From Terriglobus roseus DSM 18391 (GTDB taxonomy: Bacteria; Acidobacteriota; Terriglobia; Terriglobales; Acidobacteriaceae), in assembly GCF_000265425.1 (NCBI RefSeq), contig NC_018014.1, positions 2,604,001 to 2,668,000 of the forward strand: a stretch of DNA of 64,000 bases, read 5' to 3'. Below, in pieces: positions 15,998 to 24,631 of the stretch (position 1 is its first letter; the number at the start of each line of letters is the position of its first letter). The notes beneath the pieces were generated by a model. It did not search any database, was not told the origin of the DNA, and was given only the letters and a program-made list of their open reading frames with translations. A program made the position numbers and the translations under genes.

Positions 15998-16975
15998 CTA
16001 CTGCGGCAGCACCAACTCATCCAGCGCCATAAAATCGCGCAGGATCGGATCGTCGATCTTCTCCAATTCGGCCAGCGTACCGAAGAACCGCGCAGTCCCT
16101 TCATGCAGGAACAGCAGCCGATCCGCCAGCTTCTTCGCAAACCGCATGTCATGCGTCACAACAATGCTTGTCAGGTGCAACTGCCGCTTCAACCGCTCAA
16201 TCAGGTCGCCCAGCAGGTGCGCCATCAACGGATCCACCATCGTCGTCGGCTCGTCGTACAGCACAGCCTCCGGCTGCGCAGCCAGCGCGCGCGCAATCGC
16301 AACCGAACGCTTCATGCCGGTCGAAAGATCGCTCGGCAACAGGTCATCCATGCCGGCCACACCCACCATCTCCAGCAGGCCCTTCACCACCTGGCGTATC
16401 TGTTCTTCTTCCAGCTCACCCTTTTCCCGCAACGGGAATGCGACGTTCTCGCCGACCGAGATCGAATCGAAGAGCGCACCGTTCTGGAACACCATCGTCA
16501 CCTTGCGGCGGATCGGCTGCATCTCTTTTTCGTTGAAGGCGCAGATATCCTCGTTGGCAACGCAGACCTTGCCCTTGTCCGGCTTCAGAAAACCCATCAG
16601 CATCTGCAGCGACACGGACTTGCCCACACCCGACCGCCCAAGAATGCAAAGTGTCTCGCCCGGCTTCACAAAGAAGCTCACATCCTCCAGCACCTTGAAG
16701 TCACCAAACGACTTGAACACATGCTCGAACGAGATGTAAGGCTTCTGGCTGTCCTCGTGGGAGACTTCGTTCTGCTCCTTCGACTGCTCGAAGAAGTCGC
16801 CGACCTCTTCCGCAACATCCTCTGAGACCTCATCGACGAGAGGCTTGTTCAGCATCTCCTCGGTCGCCTGCTCGTCGGCGGTCAGCGGTATGTCCTGCGT
16901 GGCAGATTCTTCGTTGGCGAGCACCTGGTCCTGCTGCTGCAACTTGTTGTGATCTTCAAGTGTCTCGTCGGGCAT
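15998..16975 (-). CDS. MlaF-like ABC transporter ATPase with acidic N-terminal extension
   Basis: This is a 325-aa ATPase of the MlaF (phospholipid/retrograde transport) type. It has Walker A GRSGVGKS at about 111-118, Q-loop VFQNGALFDS, signature LSTGMKRSVAIARAL and Walker B A-V-L-Y-D-E-P-T-T. The first 78 residues are an acidic Glu/Gln/Asp-rich extension absent from typical MlaF (about 270 aa). No MlaE permease or MlaD is adjacent. The gene begins 1 nt after the MobA-like stop, so it is translationally coupled to mobA and the M20 peptidase. The signature Ser-Thr-Gly-Met, where Ser-Gly-Gly-Met is usual, is a minor change. Confidence 0.9.
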   Translation of the reverse strand: MPDETLEDHNKLQQQDQVLANEESATQDIPLTADEQATEEMLNKPLVDEVSEDVAEEVGDFFEQSKEQNEVSHEDSQKPYISFEHVFKSFGDFKVLEDVSFFVKPGETLCILGRSGVGKSVSLQMLMGFLKPDKGKVCVANEDICAFNEKEMQPIRRKVTMVFQNGALFDSISVGENVAFPLREKGELEEEQIRQVVKGLLEMVGVAGMDDLLPSDLSTGMKRSVAIARALAAQPEAVLYDEPTTMVDPLMAHLLGDLIERLKRQLHLTSIVVTHDMRFAKKLADRLLFLHEGTARFFGTLAELEKIDDPILRDFMALDELVLPQ

Positions 16976-16976
16976 G

Positions 16977-17669
16977 CTAATTCGATGCGCCTCCCGCCAT
17001 TTCGGTCGGAACTCCCGCTAGATCACGGGCAATCTCGAGATCAGCGGGCGTATTCACGTTCACGAAAGCGCGCGAAGCCGTAACCGGCGACACCAGCGAA
17101 GAGACCTCAAACGTACAGATCGACTTGCCATCCTCCCCCAGCATGCAGGGATGATCCGCAACGGCGTGCAGCACCGGCTGCAGCTTCAACGCCCCATTCT
17201 TCAATGCGGTCCGCACTACCTCGCGAGCATCGGCTCGGATCAGCAACGGCAGCGGCTGCGCAAAACCCTCCGTCACCATATGTGCCACCGCAGCGCCAGA
17301 GGCAATTGCAGTTGCGACAAAGCGGATTAGCAGCGAAGCCGGCAGCAGCGGTAGATCGATCGGATGCAGCAAGACATACTCCGCACCCTCCGCATCCTGC
17401 AGCGCCGCATCCAGCGCGCCCACTGGACCACAACCACAGGTCACGTCAGGCACCGTGCGGCCATAGGCGCTCAGGCGCTCGCAGCGTTCCGGCGTGCCAC
17501 ACAGAATGGCAGGGTCACTGCCGGGAACAGCATCGTGCACAATGCGCAGAGCGCGCTCCAGCAACGTCTCGTCGCCCATGCGCAGTAATGCTTTATCAAT
17601 TGCGTGCGAACCAGGTTCGCGCTGCATGCGCGAACTCTCGCCGCCGGCTAATACATACGTACGAATCAT
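16977..17669 (-). CDS. mobA: MobA-like molybdenum cofactor guanylyltransferase
   Basis: This 230-aa nucleotidyltransferase carries the LAGG-x-S-x-R-M nucleotide-binding start, D-K-A-L-L, a G-P-V-G-A-L segment and the H-P-I-D-L-P-L-L metal-binding Asp. This is the MobA pattern for attaching GMP to molybdopterin. An equivalent role with another nucleotide sugar cannot be excluded, because no other molybdopterin gene is in the window. Its ATG overlaps the M20 peptidase stop by 4 nt (ATGA) and the MlaF-like gene follows after 1 nt. Confidence 0.8.
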   Translation of the reverse strand: MIRTYVLAGGESSRMQREPGSHAIDKALLRMGDETLLERALRIVHDAVPGSDPAILCGTPERCERLSAYGRTVPDVTCGCGPVGALDAALQDAEGAEYVLLHPIDLPLLPASLLIRFVATAIASGAAVAHMVTEGFAQPLPLLIRADAREVVRTALKNGALKLQPVLHAVADHPCMLGEDGKSICTFEVSSLVSPVTASRAFVNVNTPADLEIARDLAGVPTEMAGGASN

Positions 17670-19033
17670 GCGCCCAACAATGCGAAGAACCGGACAATCG
17701 ACTCCGTCCCGCGGTAAAAATTACTTAGGTTGAACTTCTCATTTGGCGCGTGCAGATTGTCATCCGGCAGGCCAAACCCCATCATGACTGTCGGCACCTT
17801 CAACTGCCGCGCAAAGTCACCCACCACCGGAATCGACCCGCCGCCACGCACAAACACCGTCTCCTTCGCAAAGACTGCGCGCATCGCATCCGTCGCAGCC
17901 TGAACAAAGCGGTTGTCGGTACCGACCACGATCGGTTCCCCAGAATGGATCATACGGACTTCGATGGACACTCCCTTCGGCGCGATGCTTGCCACGTAGC
18001 CCTTCAACTTCTCGAAGGTATCCGCAGGTGTCATACCGGGCACAAGCCGCAACGAAACCTTGGCCAAAGCCTTCGCCGGGATCACCGTCTTCGCACCCGC
18101 ACTGGTAAAGCCACCGGGCATGCCGTGCACGTCCAGAGTCGGCCGGGCCCACGTCCGCTCCAGCACCGAATAGCCGGGTTCGCCCGTCAGAACGCTGCTG
18201 CCTACCTCTGTCTCGCGGTAGTGCTCTTCGTCGAACGGCAGCGACTTCCACGCCGCCAGCTCCGCCGCCGTCGGCGCATCGATGCCGTCATAGATACCCG
18301 GAATCAGGATGCGGCCATCCTCGTCCTTCAGCTTGGCAATCACCTGCGACAGCGCGACGAATGGGTTCGGCGCAGCGCCGCCATACATGCCGCTGTGCAG
18401 ATCGGTGCGGGCACCGCGCACCTCGATCTCCGTGTAGATCATGCCGCGCAGACCGACACACAGCGTCGGCAGATCGGGCGCAAACAGCTCCGTGTCGCAC
18501 ACCAGCGCAACGTCGCACTTCAGCTCTTCGGGATGTTCCTTCAGATAGGCAGCGATACCCTCGCCACCAACCTCTTCCTCACCCTCAGCCAGGAAGCGGA
18601 TGTTCACCGGCAGCGGTCCGGCCTGCAACAGAGCCTCAAGAGCCTTCACTTCCATCCACAGTTGGCCCTTGTCATCCACAGCGCCACGCGCATAGATATT
18701 CCCATCGCGCTCCGTCGGTTCGAAGGGCGGCGTCAGCCACTCATCCAGCGGATCGGGCGGCTGCACATCGTAATGGCCGTAGCAAAGGATCGTCGGCTTA
18801 CCCGCAGCGTGTAGGTGATCGGCATAAACCAGCGGATGCCCCTGCGTCTCGATCAGCCGGACATTCTCCATCCCGATGCGCTTCAGCTCGTCCGCAACGA
18901 ACTGCGCAGCGCGACGCACATCACCCGTATGCTCCGGCAATGTGGAGATCGATGGGATGCGCAGAAAATCCTTCAACTCAGCGAGCGCATTCGCCTTGTT
19001 ACTCTCAGCGAATTCCAGTGCAGACTTCGGCAT
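17666..19033 (-). CDS. M20 family metallodipeptidase
   Basis: This 455-aa zinc peptidase of the M20 / carnosinase-like group has metal-binding GHYDVQPPDPLDEW, GAVDDKG-Q and E-G-E-E-E-V-G-G-E, and a dimerisation lid with H-S-G near 200. I chose ATG 19033 (MPKSALEFAESNK), because the frame continues upstream through the oppositely oriented methyltransferase gene and loses protein character there. It is cytoplasmic and has no signal peptide. It is first in a tightly coupled operon with mobA and the MlaF-like gene. Confidence 0.93.
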   Translation of the reverse strand: MPKSALEFAESNKANALAELKDFLRIPSISTLPEHTGDVRRAAQFVADELKRIGMENVRLIETQGHPLVYADHLHAAGKPTILCYGHYDVQPPDPLDEWLTPPFEPTERDGNIYARGAVDDKGQLWMEVKALEALLQAGPLPVNIRFLAEGEEEVGGEGIAAYLKEHPEELKCDVALVCDTELFAPDLPTLCVGLRGMIYTEIEVRGARTDLHSGMYGGAAPNPFVALSQVIAKLKDEDGRILIPGIYDGIDAPTAAELAAWKSLPFDEEHYRETEVGSSVLTGEPGYSVLERTWARPTLDVHGMPGGFTSAGAKTVIPAKALAKVSLRLVPGMTPADTFEKLKGYVASIAPKGVSIEVRMIHSGEPIVVGTDNRFVQAATDAMRAVFAKETVFVRGGGSIPVVGDFARQLKVPTVMMGFGLPDDNLHAPNEKFNLSNFYRGTESIVRFFALLGA

Positions 19034-19115
19034 GTCGTTCCGTACCCTCTTATGACCCTGTGCAAAGTTCTTATGATCATTGCAACACCGCCCGCGGCAG
19101 CGAACAATCAATCGC

Positions 19116-19904
19116 ATGGCCAGCACACCACAGACCGAGCACACGACGCAAACAGAACGTACGCAAACCTGGGACGCTGCCCGATATGCGGCCAACGGCC
19201 GCTTCGTCGCCAACCTGGCCGGTGAAGTGCTCTCCATGTTGGATGCAAAGCCAGGCGAAGCCATCCTCGACCTCGGTTGCGGCGACGGTGCGTTAACCGA
19301 ACGCATCGCAGCTACCGGCGCAAACGTCACCGGCTGCGACGCCGACACATCCATGCTCGCTGCCGCCCGCGAGCGCGGCCTGAAGACCGTCGAAGCTGAC
19401 ATGCGCTCACTCCCCTTCCAGAGCGAGTTCGACGCCGTCTTCTCCAACGCTGCCCTCCACTGGGTCACGGACCAGACAAGCGTCCTCCAGGGAATCCACC
19501 GCGCGCTCAAACCCGGCGGACGCTTCGTCGCCGAGATGGGAGGCCTCGGAAACATCGCTTCCATACGAACAGCACTACTCGCCGTACTGAGACGATTCAA
19601 TCTTGACGCAGAAGAGCTCGGAGGATCGTTTTATCCCTCCGAAATGGACTACCGCACGCTGCTCGAATCCAACGGATTCCGCATCGTCACCATGGCCCTC
19701 GTACCCCGCCCAACCCTCGTGAAAGCAGGCATGGAGGAGTGGCTGCGCACCTTCCGCAGCGGCGTCCTGGCCCGTCTGCCCGAAGCCGCCCGGGAGCCAG
19801 CAGTCTCGGAAGTCACTGATTTACTTAGGCCAATGCTCTGCGACAACAGCGGCCAATGGTGGGCGGACTACGTCCGCCTGCGCTTCCACGCAGTCCGCGA
19901 CTAA
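19116..19904 (+). CDS. class I SAM-dependent methyltransferase (trans-aconitate-type)
   Basis: This 262-aa methyltransferase shows motif I ILDLGCGDGALTE, an acidic motif II (G-C-D-A-D), the motif post-II V-E-A-D-M-R-S-L-P-F and N-A-A-L-H-W, typical of the trans-aconitate 2-methyltransferase / malonyl-ACP methyltransferase branch. I chose ATG 19116; a TTG further up is less likely. It is divergent from the M20 peptidase. The acceptor is unknown. It is followed after 53 nt by the flagellar genes, and co-transcription with them is possible. Confidence 0.9.
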   Translation: MASTPQTEHTTQTERTQTWDAARYAANGRFVANLAGEVLSMLDAKPGEAILDLGCGDGALTERIAATGANVTGCDADTSMLAAARERGLKTVEADMRSLPFQSEFDAVFSNAALHWVTDQTSVLQGIHRALKPGGRFVAEMGGLGNIASIRTALLAVLRRFNLDAEELGGSFYPSEMDYRTLLESNGFRIVTMALVPRPTLVKAGMEEWLRTFRSGVLARLPEAAREPAVSEVTDLLRPMLCDNSGQWWADYVRLRFHAVRD

Positions 19905-19957
19905 CTTCCTCATTCTCCTGAACCACCAGCCGATAAGGCCAGTGGAGCAAACAGGCC

Positions 19958-20224
19958 ATGATCGAACTGACCCGCCTAAACGGACACAAGCTACTCGTAA
20001 ACAGCGACCTAATAAAACACGCAGAATCCATCCCTGACACAACGCTGACGCTCGTCACCGGCGAAAAACTCGTCGTGCTCGAAAGCTGCGATGACGTGCT
20101 GAAACGCACGCTGCACTACCGCGCACAGGTGCTCTCAGAAGCCTGGCCGTCAGCGGCAAGCGCTATCACAGCGCACAACTCCGCCAGCATCGCCCACGAA
20201 ATCGAACTTCACTCCAACGACTAG
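19958..20224 (+). CDS. flbD: FlbD-family flagellar protein
   Basis: This 88-aa protein has the FlbD/SwrD signature in its first 65 residues: MIELTRLNG, N-S-D-L-I, I-E-S-x-P-D-T-T-L-T-L-x-T-G-E-K-like text (here A-E-S-I-P-D-T-T-L-T-L-V-T-G-E-K). The C-terminal tail is longer and less conserved. SwrD/FlbD proteins sit next to motAB in many bacteria and raise flagellar torque. GGAG precedes the ATG, and motA follows 23 nt after the stop. Confidence 0.9.
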   Translation: MIELTRLNGHKLLVNSDLIKHAESIPDTTLTLVTGEKLVVLESCDDVLKRTLHYRAQVLSEAWPSAASAITAHNSASIAHEIELHSND

Positions 20225-20247
20225 CCGCCCAGGACACGGAGAGAACC

Positions 20248-21051
20248 ATGGACCTCGCAAGCATCGGTGGCATCGTGATCGCCTTGGTCGCCATCCTCGG
20301 CGCCATGATGATGGAGGGCGGCAGCATCGCCCAGATCACACAACTGACCGCAGCCATCATCGTGATTGGCGGCACAATCGGCGCCATCAGCGTGCAGTTT
20401 CCGCTGAACGTCTTGCTCGCCTCCGCCAAGGGCATCCTCGGTGTCTTCCTGCACAAGGATCATGACGAAGAGGCCGTTCTAAAGCAGCTCGTCGAGTTCG
20501 CAAACAAGGCGCGTAAGAGCGGCATCGTCTCGCTGGATGGCGATCTCGCAAGTGTGCACGATCCCTTCCTGAAGCAGGGCTTGATGCTGGCAGTGGATGG
20601 CACGGAGTCCGGCGAGGTCCGCAAGATCCTGCAGCTCGAGATCGACAACAAGAGTGAGATGGACGAAAAGGTCCCTCAGGTGCTGGAGTCAGCCGGCGCC
20701 TTCGCACCAACTGTCGGCATCATCGGCGCTGTGCTCGGACTGATCCAAGTCATGCAGCACCTCGACAACATTGATGAGGTCGGCAAAGGCATCGCGGTCG
20801 CCTTCGTAGCGACCATCTACGGCGTTGCGTTGGCAAACCTGTTCTGCCTCCCAGCAGCGGGCAAGCTGAAGATTCGCCACAAACAGCACGTCATGATGCA
20901 GGAAATGATGCTCGAAGGCGTCATCAGCATCCTGGAAGGCCTGAATCCGCGGATGATCGAGACCAAATTAAAACATTCCTCACGAACCCCAGAGCGGAGG
21001 CGAAGACGTAGCGATGGGCAAGAAGAAGCACGCGGAACACGTCAACCATGA
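20248..21051 (+). CDS. motA: flagellar motor stator protein MotA
   Basis: This 267-aa protein has four membrane helices (about 5-22, 30-50, 150-170, 180-205). It also has the conserved G-A-F-A-P-T-V-G-I-I-G start of helix 3 with its proline, and a cytoplasmic loop with charged residues that contact FliG. It forms the ion channel of the motor with MotB. GGAGAG lies before the ATG. The last 38 nt overlap motB, and the final 15 or so residues are very Arg-rich, reflecting that overlap. Confidence 0.93.
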   Translation: MDLASIGGIVIALVAILGAMMMEGGSIAQITQLTAAIIVIGGTIGAISVQFPLNVLLASAKGILGVFLHKDHDEEAVLKQLVEFANKARKSGIVSLDGDLASVHDPFLKQGLMLAVDGTESGEVRKILQLEIDNKSEMDEKVPQVLESAGAFAPTVGIIGAVLGLIQVMQHLDNIDEVGKGIAVAFVATIYGVALANLFCLPAAGKLKIRHKQHVMMQEMMLEGVISILEGLNPRMIETKLKHSSRTPERRRRRSDGQEEARGTRQP

Positions 21052-21952
21052 GCGCTGGCTCGTCTCCTGGGCGGACCTGCTGACATTGCTCTTCGCATTT
21101 TTCGTGGTCATGTTTGCGTCGAGCGTCAGCGACAAGAAAAAGTCGTCGAAGATGGCTGCCGCTATGCAGACAGCTTTCCAACAAAAGGCGATCTTCGATT
21201 CACACGCTGCAACGCCGCCGCTTGCACCAGGCGCCGGGACCTCCAGCGGCGATCCGATGCCGTTGGAACTGCCTATCGAAACCGCTTTAGTCAGCACCGA
21301 GCGAAGCGATGGTGACGCGGAGAAGAGGGCGATCGAAGCGTCCATTGCGCCTGCGTTGCAACAGCACCTGGTCAAGATGCGTGATGCCGAGGACGGCATC
21401 ACGCTGTCCCTCGACAGCGCGGGCTTCTTTGACTCAGGCTCTGCGGAGGTGAAGCCATCGGTTCAGCCGATCCTGAACAAGCTCGCCGCGTCGTTACCGC
21501 GAAGGGCGCTTCGCGTGGAGGGTCACACGGACAATCGGCCCATCCACACAGCGCAGTTCCGAAGCAACTGGGAGCTGTCGACGGCTCGCGCCGCAGCAAT
21601 TGCGGAAGTGCTGATGCGCTGCAGCTTGATCTCGCCGGCAGACTTTGCCATCGCGGGATACGCCGAATTTCACCCGATCGCCGGGAACAACACGGAGTCA
21701 GGGCGCGCGGCGAATCGTCGCGTGGATATTGTGCTTTTACGGAACCAGCGCACAACGTCGACGCAAAAAACATCAGCGCGAAGTTTCGAGTCGTTGCCAC
21801 CTCAGAAGCTCCGCCGCTGCCGCCTGCGCGGTAGGCCTGGTTGTTGGCTCCACATTCTGACGTGCCGCGCGTCCACCTGTGACGCTATTACGCTGCAGAC
21901 TCTTCGTTGCGGTTCTTCAGGTGACTCCAGACGAACCAGACGATGCCGATGA
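21014..21952 (+). CDS. motB: flagellar motor stator protein MotB with abnormal C-terminus
   Basis: This 312-aa frame begins with the MotB signature: a single membrane helix with the proton/sodium-binding Asp in SWADLLTLLFAFFVV. It has an OmpA-like peptidoglycan-binding domain (about 120-240) with G-H-T-D-N-R, N-W-E-L-S-x-A-R and N-R-R-V-D-I. Homology stops near residue 245. The remaining tail of about 65 residues is Arg/Cys-rich, resembles out-of-frame text and runs 65 nt into the convergent dedA gene. An A6 run at about 21766-21771 precedes it. One extra A would shift to a frame ending at 21832-21834 with a short, ordinary tail. Either the tail is real or a frameshift is present. Confidence 0.85.
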   Translation: MGKKKHAEHVNHERWLVSWADLLTLLFAFFVVMFASSVSDKKKSSKMAAAMQTAFQQKAIFDSHAATPPLAPGAGTSSGDPMPLELPIETALVSTERSDGDAEKRAIEASIAPALQQHLVKMRDAEDGITLSLDSAGFFDSGSAEVKPSVQPILNKLAASLPRRALRVEGHTDNRPIHTAQFRSNWELSTARAAAIAEVLMRCSLISPADFAIAGYAEFHPIAGNNTESGRAANRRVDIVLLRNQRTTSTQKTSARSFESLPPQKLRRCRLRGRPGCWLHILTCRASTCDAITLQTLRCGSSGDSRRTRRCR

Positions 21953-22529
21953 GGACGAGCGCGATGATGGCAGCATCGGCCTTGTGCAGGATCTTCTTCA
22001 GCGGGCTGTGCGGATCGTTCCAGCTTGCGCCAGCCTTCATGCCGACGTACGCCAGAGCAAAGCACCACGGCCACGAACCGAGGAACGTGTAGATGTGGAA
22101 GCGCAGCTGCGGCATGCGGGCGATGCCTGCGGGTAGTGCGATGAAGGTGCGCACGACTGGTAGCAGACGGCCGATGAGGACTGTGATGTCGCCGTACTTC
22201 TGGAAGTAGTGATCGACGCGGTCGAGGTCCTTGCGGCTCATGAGTACGTAGCGGCCGAACTTCTCCACCAGCGGACGACCGCCGTGCGCGCCGATCCAGT
22301 AGGCGATGACCGAGCCGATGTTGCAGCCGAGTGCGCCGGCGGTTGCGGCGGCGTAGAGGTTCATCTTGCCCTGGTCGACGACGAAGCCTGCGAAGGGCAT
22401 GATGATTTCGCTTGGAAGCGGAATGCACGCGGATTCAATCGCCATGAGCAGCGCGACGCCGGGGTAGCCGATGGCTGAGATCAGGTGCGTGACGTATGGC
22501 AGTAGAAAATCGATGATTTTTTCAGTCAT
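21888..22529 (-). CDS. DedA family membrane protein
   Basis: This 213-aa polytopic membrane protein has the DedA/SNARE-associated pattern: an E-S-A-x-I-P-L-P-S-E re-entrant motif near residue 33 and the G-R-L-L-P-V-V-R-T-F-I-A-L-P-A-G motif near 120. DedA proteins act in undecaprenyl phosphate or lipid recycling and in membrane homeostasis. Its 3' end overlaps the motB frame by 65 nt. It is divergent from hemQ. Confidence 0.93.
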   Translation of the reverse strand: MTEKIIDFLLPYVTHLISAIGYPGVALLMAIESACIPLPSEIIMPFAGFVVDQGKMNLYAAATAGALGCNIGSVIAYWIGAHGGRPLVEKFGRYVLMSRKDLDRVDHYFQKYGDITVLIGRLLPVVRTFIALPAGIARMPQLRFHIYTFLGSWPWCFALAYVGMKAGASWNDPHSPLKKILHKADAAIIALVLIGIVWFVWSHLKNRNEESAA

Positions 22530-22636
22530 TTTGTTTGGGGAGCCACGGTGAGTATACCCGGCGTGGGCCTGTGCTTCGGTGAAGGATGTGGCTCGTGCCT
22601 ACGCGCTGTCATGCGGCCGCTGATATCCTTGGAGGT

Positions 22637-23467
22637 ATGGCTGAGACAGTAACCGCGCCCGAGACCCCGACCAACGCCGCACACACCGTTACACCTGTTA
22701 CGGCTGCGCCCGCAGTCACGGGCGGACGTCCCGCGAGCAGCTATGGTGCTGCACCCGCGGCTCATGGCGGACCGCCGGTGAAGCGGCAGATCGTTGCCTT
22801 CTCCTTCTATAAGGTCCTGCCCGAGTGGAAGCGCCTGCCTGCAGCCGAGAAGGCTGCGATGAAGGCTGCCTTCATCGAGGTGATCGAGCGGTGGAACAAG
22901 CCCGGCGAGTTCCTGACGCTGACCTATTCGACGGTCGGAACGCGCGGCGATGTCGACATGTGCGTCTGGTCGATCTGCTACTCCGTTGAGGAGATGAACC
23001 GCATGCGCAGCGAGCTGCTGGCTTCGCCGCTGGGTGGCTACCTGGAGACGCCGCACAGCTTCCTGTCCATGACGAAGCGTTCGCAGTACCAGATCGACCG
23101 CGAGGACGAGAGCGAAGGCGAGGGTCGCGGCGCGATCCGTCCCGGCGGCCACAAGTACATCTTCGTTTATCCGTTCTGGAAGACGCGTCCGTGGTATCTG
23201 CTGTCGCTGGAAGAGCGTCGCCGGCTGATGGAAGAGCACATCCGCGTTGGCCTTGCTTACCCGCGCGTGAAGCTGAACACGACGTACTCGTTCGGCATCG
23301 ACGATCAGGAGTTTGTGGTCGCGTTCGAGACCAACTTCCCTGAGGACTTCGTCGACCTGGTGCAGCAGCTCCGCGAGACCGAGATCAGCATGTACACGCT
23401 GAAGGACTTCCCGATCTTCTCGTGCGTACGCGTCACGCCTGCCGACATGCTGGATCGCCTGGGCTAA
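22637..23467 (+). CDS. hemQ: coproheme decarboxylase HemQ (chlorite dismutase family)
   Basis: This 276-aa protein belongs to the HemQ/chlorite dismutase fold. After a Thr/Ala/Pro-rich leader of about 50 residues come two ferredoxin-like halves. Recognisable segments are KYIFVYPFWKTRPWYLL, E-E-H-I-R-V-G (candidate proximal heme His) and Y-S-F-G-I-D-D-Q-E-F-V. HemQ makes heme b from coproheme, which implies the coproporphyrin-dependent branch. GGAGGT abuts the ATG at 22637, an unusually short gap; an ATG at 22586 is the alternative. The stop overlaps the nth start (TAATG). Confidence 0.92.
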   Translation: MAETVTAPETPTNAAHTVTPVTAAPAVTGGRPASSYGAAPAAHGGPPVKRQIVAFSFYKVLPEWKRLPAAEKAAMKAAFIEVIERWNKPGEFLTLTYSTVGTRGDVDMCVWSICYSVEEMNRMRSELLASPLGGYLETPHSFLSMTKRSQYQIDREDESEGEGRGAIRPGGHKYIFVYPFWKTRPWYLLSLEERRRLMEEHIRVGLAYPRVKLNTTYSFGIDDQEFVVAFETNFPEDFVDLVQQLRETEISMYTLKDFPIFSCVRVTPADMLDRLG

Positions 23468-24255
23468 TGGCGAAGGTCGTCAAACCGGCGAAGCCGCTGC
23501 CTGCGAAGAAAGCTGTCTCGCCTGCAGCGGCGAAGGGTATCCGTGCGCGGCAGATTGCTGCGTCGGAGCCTGTTGCGACGAAGAAGGCTGTCGGCAGGAC
23601 GAAGAAGCCGCTGGCGCCGGAGCGCATTGCTGCGATCATCGATGCGCTGGCGAAGACCTATCCGGACGCGGTATGCGCGCTACACCACAGCAACGCGTGG
23701 GAGCTCACGGTTGCGACGATCCTCTCGGCGCAGTGCACGGATGCCCGCGTGAACATGGTGACTCCCGCGTTGTTCCACGCGTATCCGACGCCGAAGGCGA
23801 TGGCACACGCGACGCCTGAGGAGCTGCAGCCGATCCTCAGTTCCCTGTCGTTCTTCCGTATGAAGGCGAAGTCGCTGGTCGGTGCGGCGAAGGTTGTTAC
23901 CGAAGAGTTCGGCGGACAGATTCCGCAGACGATGGACGAGATGCTGCGCATTCCGGGCGCGGCACGTAAGACGTCGAACGTGGTGCTTGGCAGTTGGTAT
24001 GGCATCGCTTCCGGTGTGGTCGTGGATACGCATGTTCTTCGTCTCTCGCGACGACTGGAACTCACGTTGAACGACGATCCCGTGAAGGTCGAGCGCGACC
24101 TGATGCAGATCATTCCGCAGACGGAGTGGATCAACTTCTCGCACCGGCTGATCCATCATGGCCGCCAGATCTGCGAGGCTCGCAAGCCAAAGTGCGTGGA
24201 TTGTTCGCTGGAGACGGTTTGTAACTCGAGCGACAAGACCTGGAGTACGCACTAG
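23467..24255 (+). CDS. nth: endonuclease III
   Basis: This 262-aa DNA glycosylase/AP lyase has a helix-hairpin-helix (L-R-I-P-G-A-A-R-K-T-S-N) with the catalytic Lys, the catalytic Asp in V-V-V-D-T-H-V, and a C-terminal C-x6-C-x2-C-x5-C [4Fe-4S] motif (CEARKPKCVDCSLETVC). The first 45 residues are a Lys/Ala-rich tail not found in E. coli Nth (211 aa), probably a DNA-binding extension. It removes oxidised pyrimidines. Its start codon shares a base with the hemQ stop. Confidence 0.95.
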   Translation: MAKVVKPAKPLPAKKAVSPAAAKGIRARQIAASEPVATKKAVGRTKKPLAPERIAAIIDALAKTYPDAVCALHHSNAWELTVATILSAQCTDARVNMVTPALFHAYPTPKAMAHATPEELQPILSSLSFFRMKAKSLVGAAKVVTEEFGGQIPQTMDEMLRIPGAARKTSNVVLGSWYGIASGVVVDTHVLRLSRRLELTLNDDPVKVERDLMQIIPQTEWINFSHRLIHHGRQICEARKPKCVDCSLETVCNSSDKTWSTH

Positions 24256-24631
24256 TTCCTGGGACCCTCCCCCCCCCGCATTTTTGCAAAAATTAGATTC
24301 TAAAGGAGTTAGCGGAGGCGGTATCCGCAAAAATCAGATTCTAAAAGGGTTACGGGCAAAAATTAGATTCTAAAGGGGTTAGGGTCACTGGTTCCCGCCT
24401 CTTGCTTCTGGCTTCGTGATTTGCGCAAACGGACGGACCTTTGTGTCGCTGGCATCGGATTGACGGATGCAGCAACTGGAGATCCTCCGCTTCGCTGCGG
24501 GATGGCAAGCGTTTCCGTCGTGATTTGTAGGACTACTTCAAGCTTAGCGGATTCAGGCTAATTACCCGCCAACTTTATCTTGATTGGAATGAGTTACATC
24601 GCCGGTCCCGGGACCTTGACAGCTTGTGGAG
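24256..24631. other. intergenic region between nth and hemD with repeats
   Basis: The 376-bp gap between convergent genes opens with a run of nine C (24269-24277) and then three copies of a 26-bp repeat (24286-24381). I see no gene, RNA or clear terminator in the remaining 250 bp (24382-24631). Confidence 0.7.
24286..24381. repeat. three copies of a 26-bp direct repeat
   Basis: Copies at 24286-24311, 24327-24352 and 24356-24381 share GCAAAAAT, then (T/C)AGATTCTAAA, then (A/G)G(A/G)GTTA. Copies 1 and 3 differ at one base; copy 2 differs at a few. The core TTAGATTCTAA is nearly self-complementary. Start-to-start spacing is 41 and 29 bp, so it is not a regular CRISPR array. Confidence 0.85.

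Noticed and set aside
19034..19600. N-terminal extension of the M20 peptidase
   Set aside because: It overlaps the divergent methyltransferase gene and lacks peptidase similarity.
24286..24381. CRISPR array
   Set aside because: Only three imperfect copies, uneven short spacers and no cas genes.
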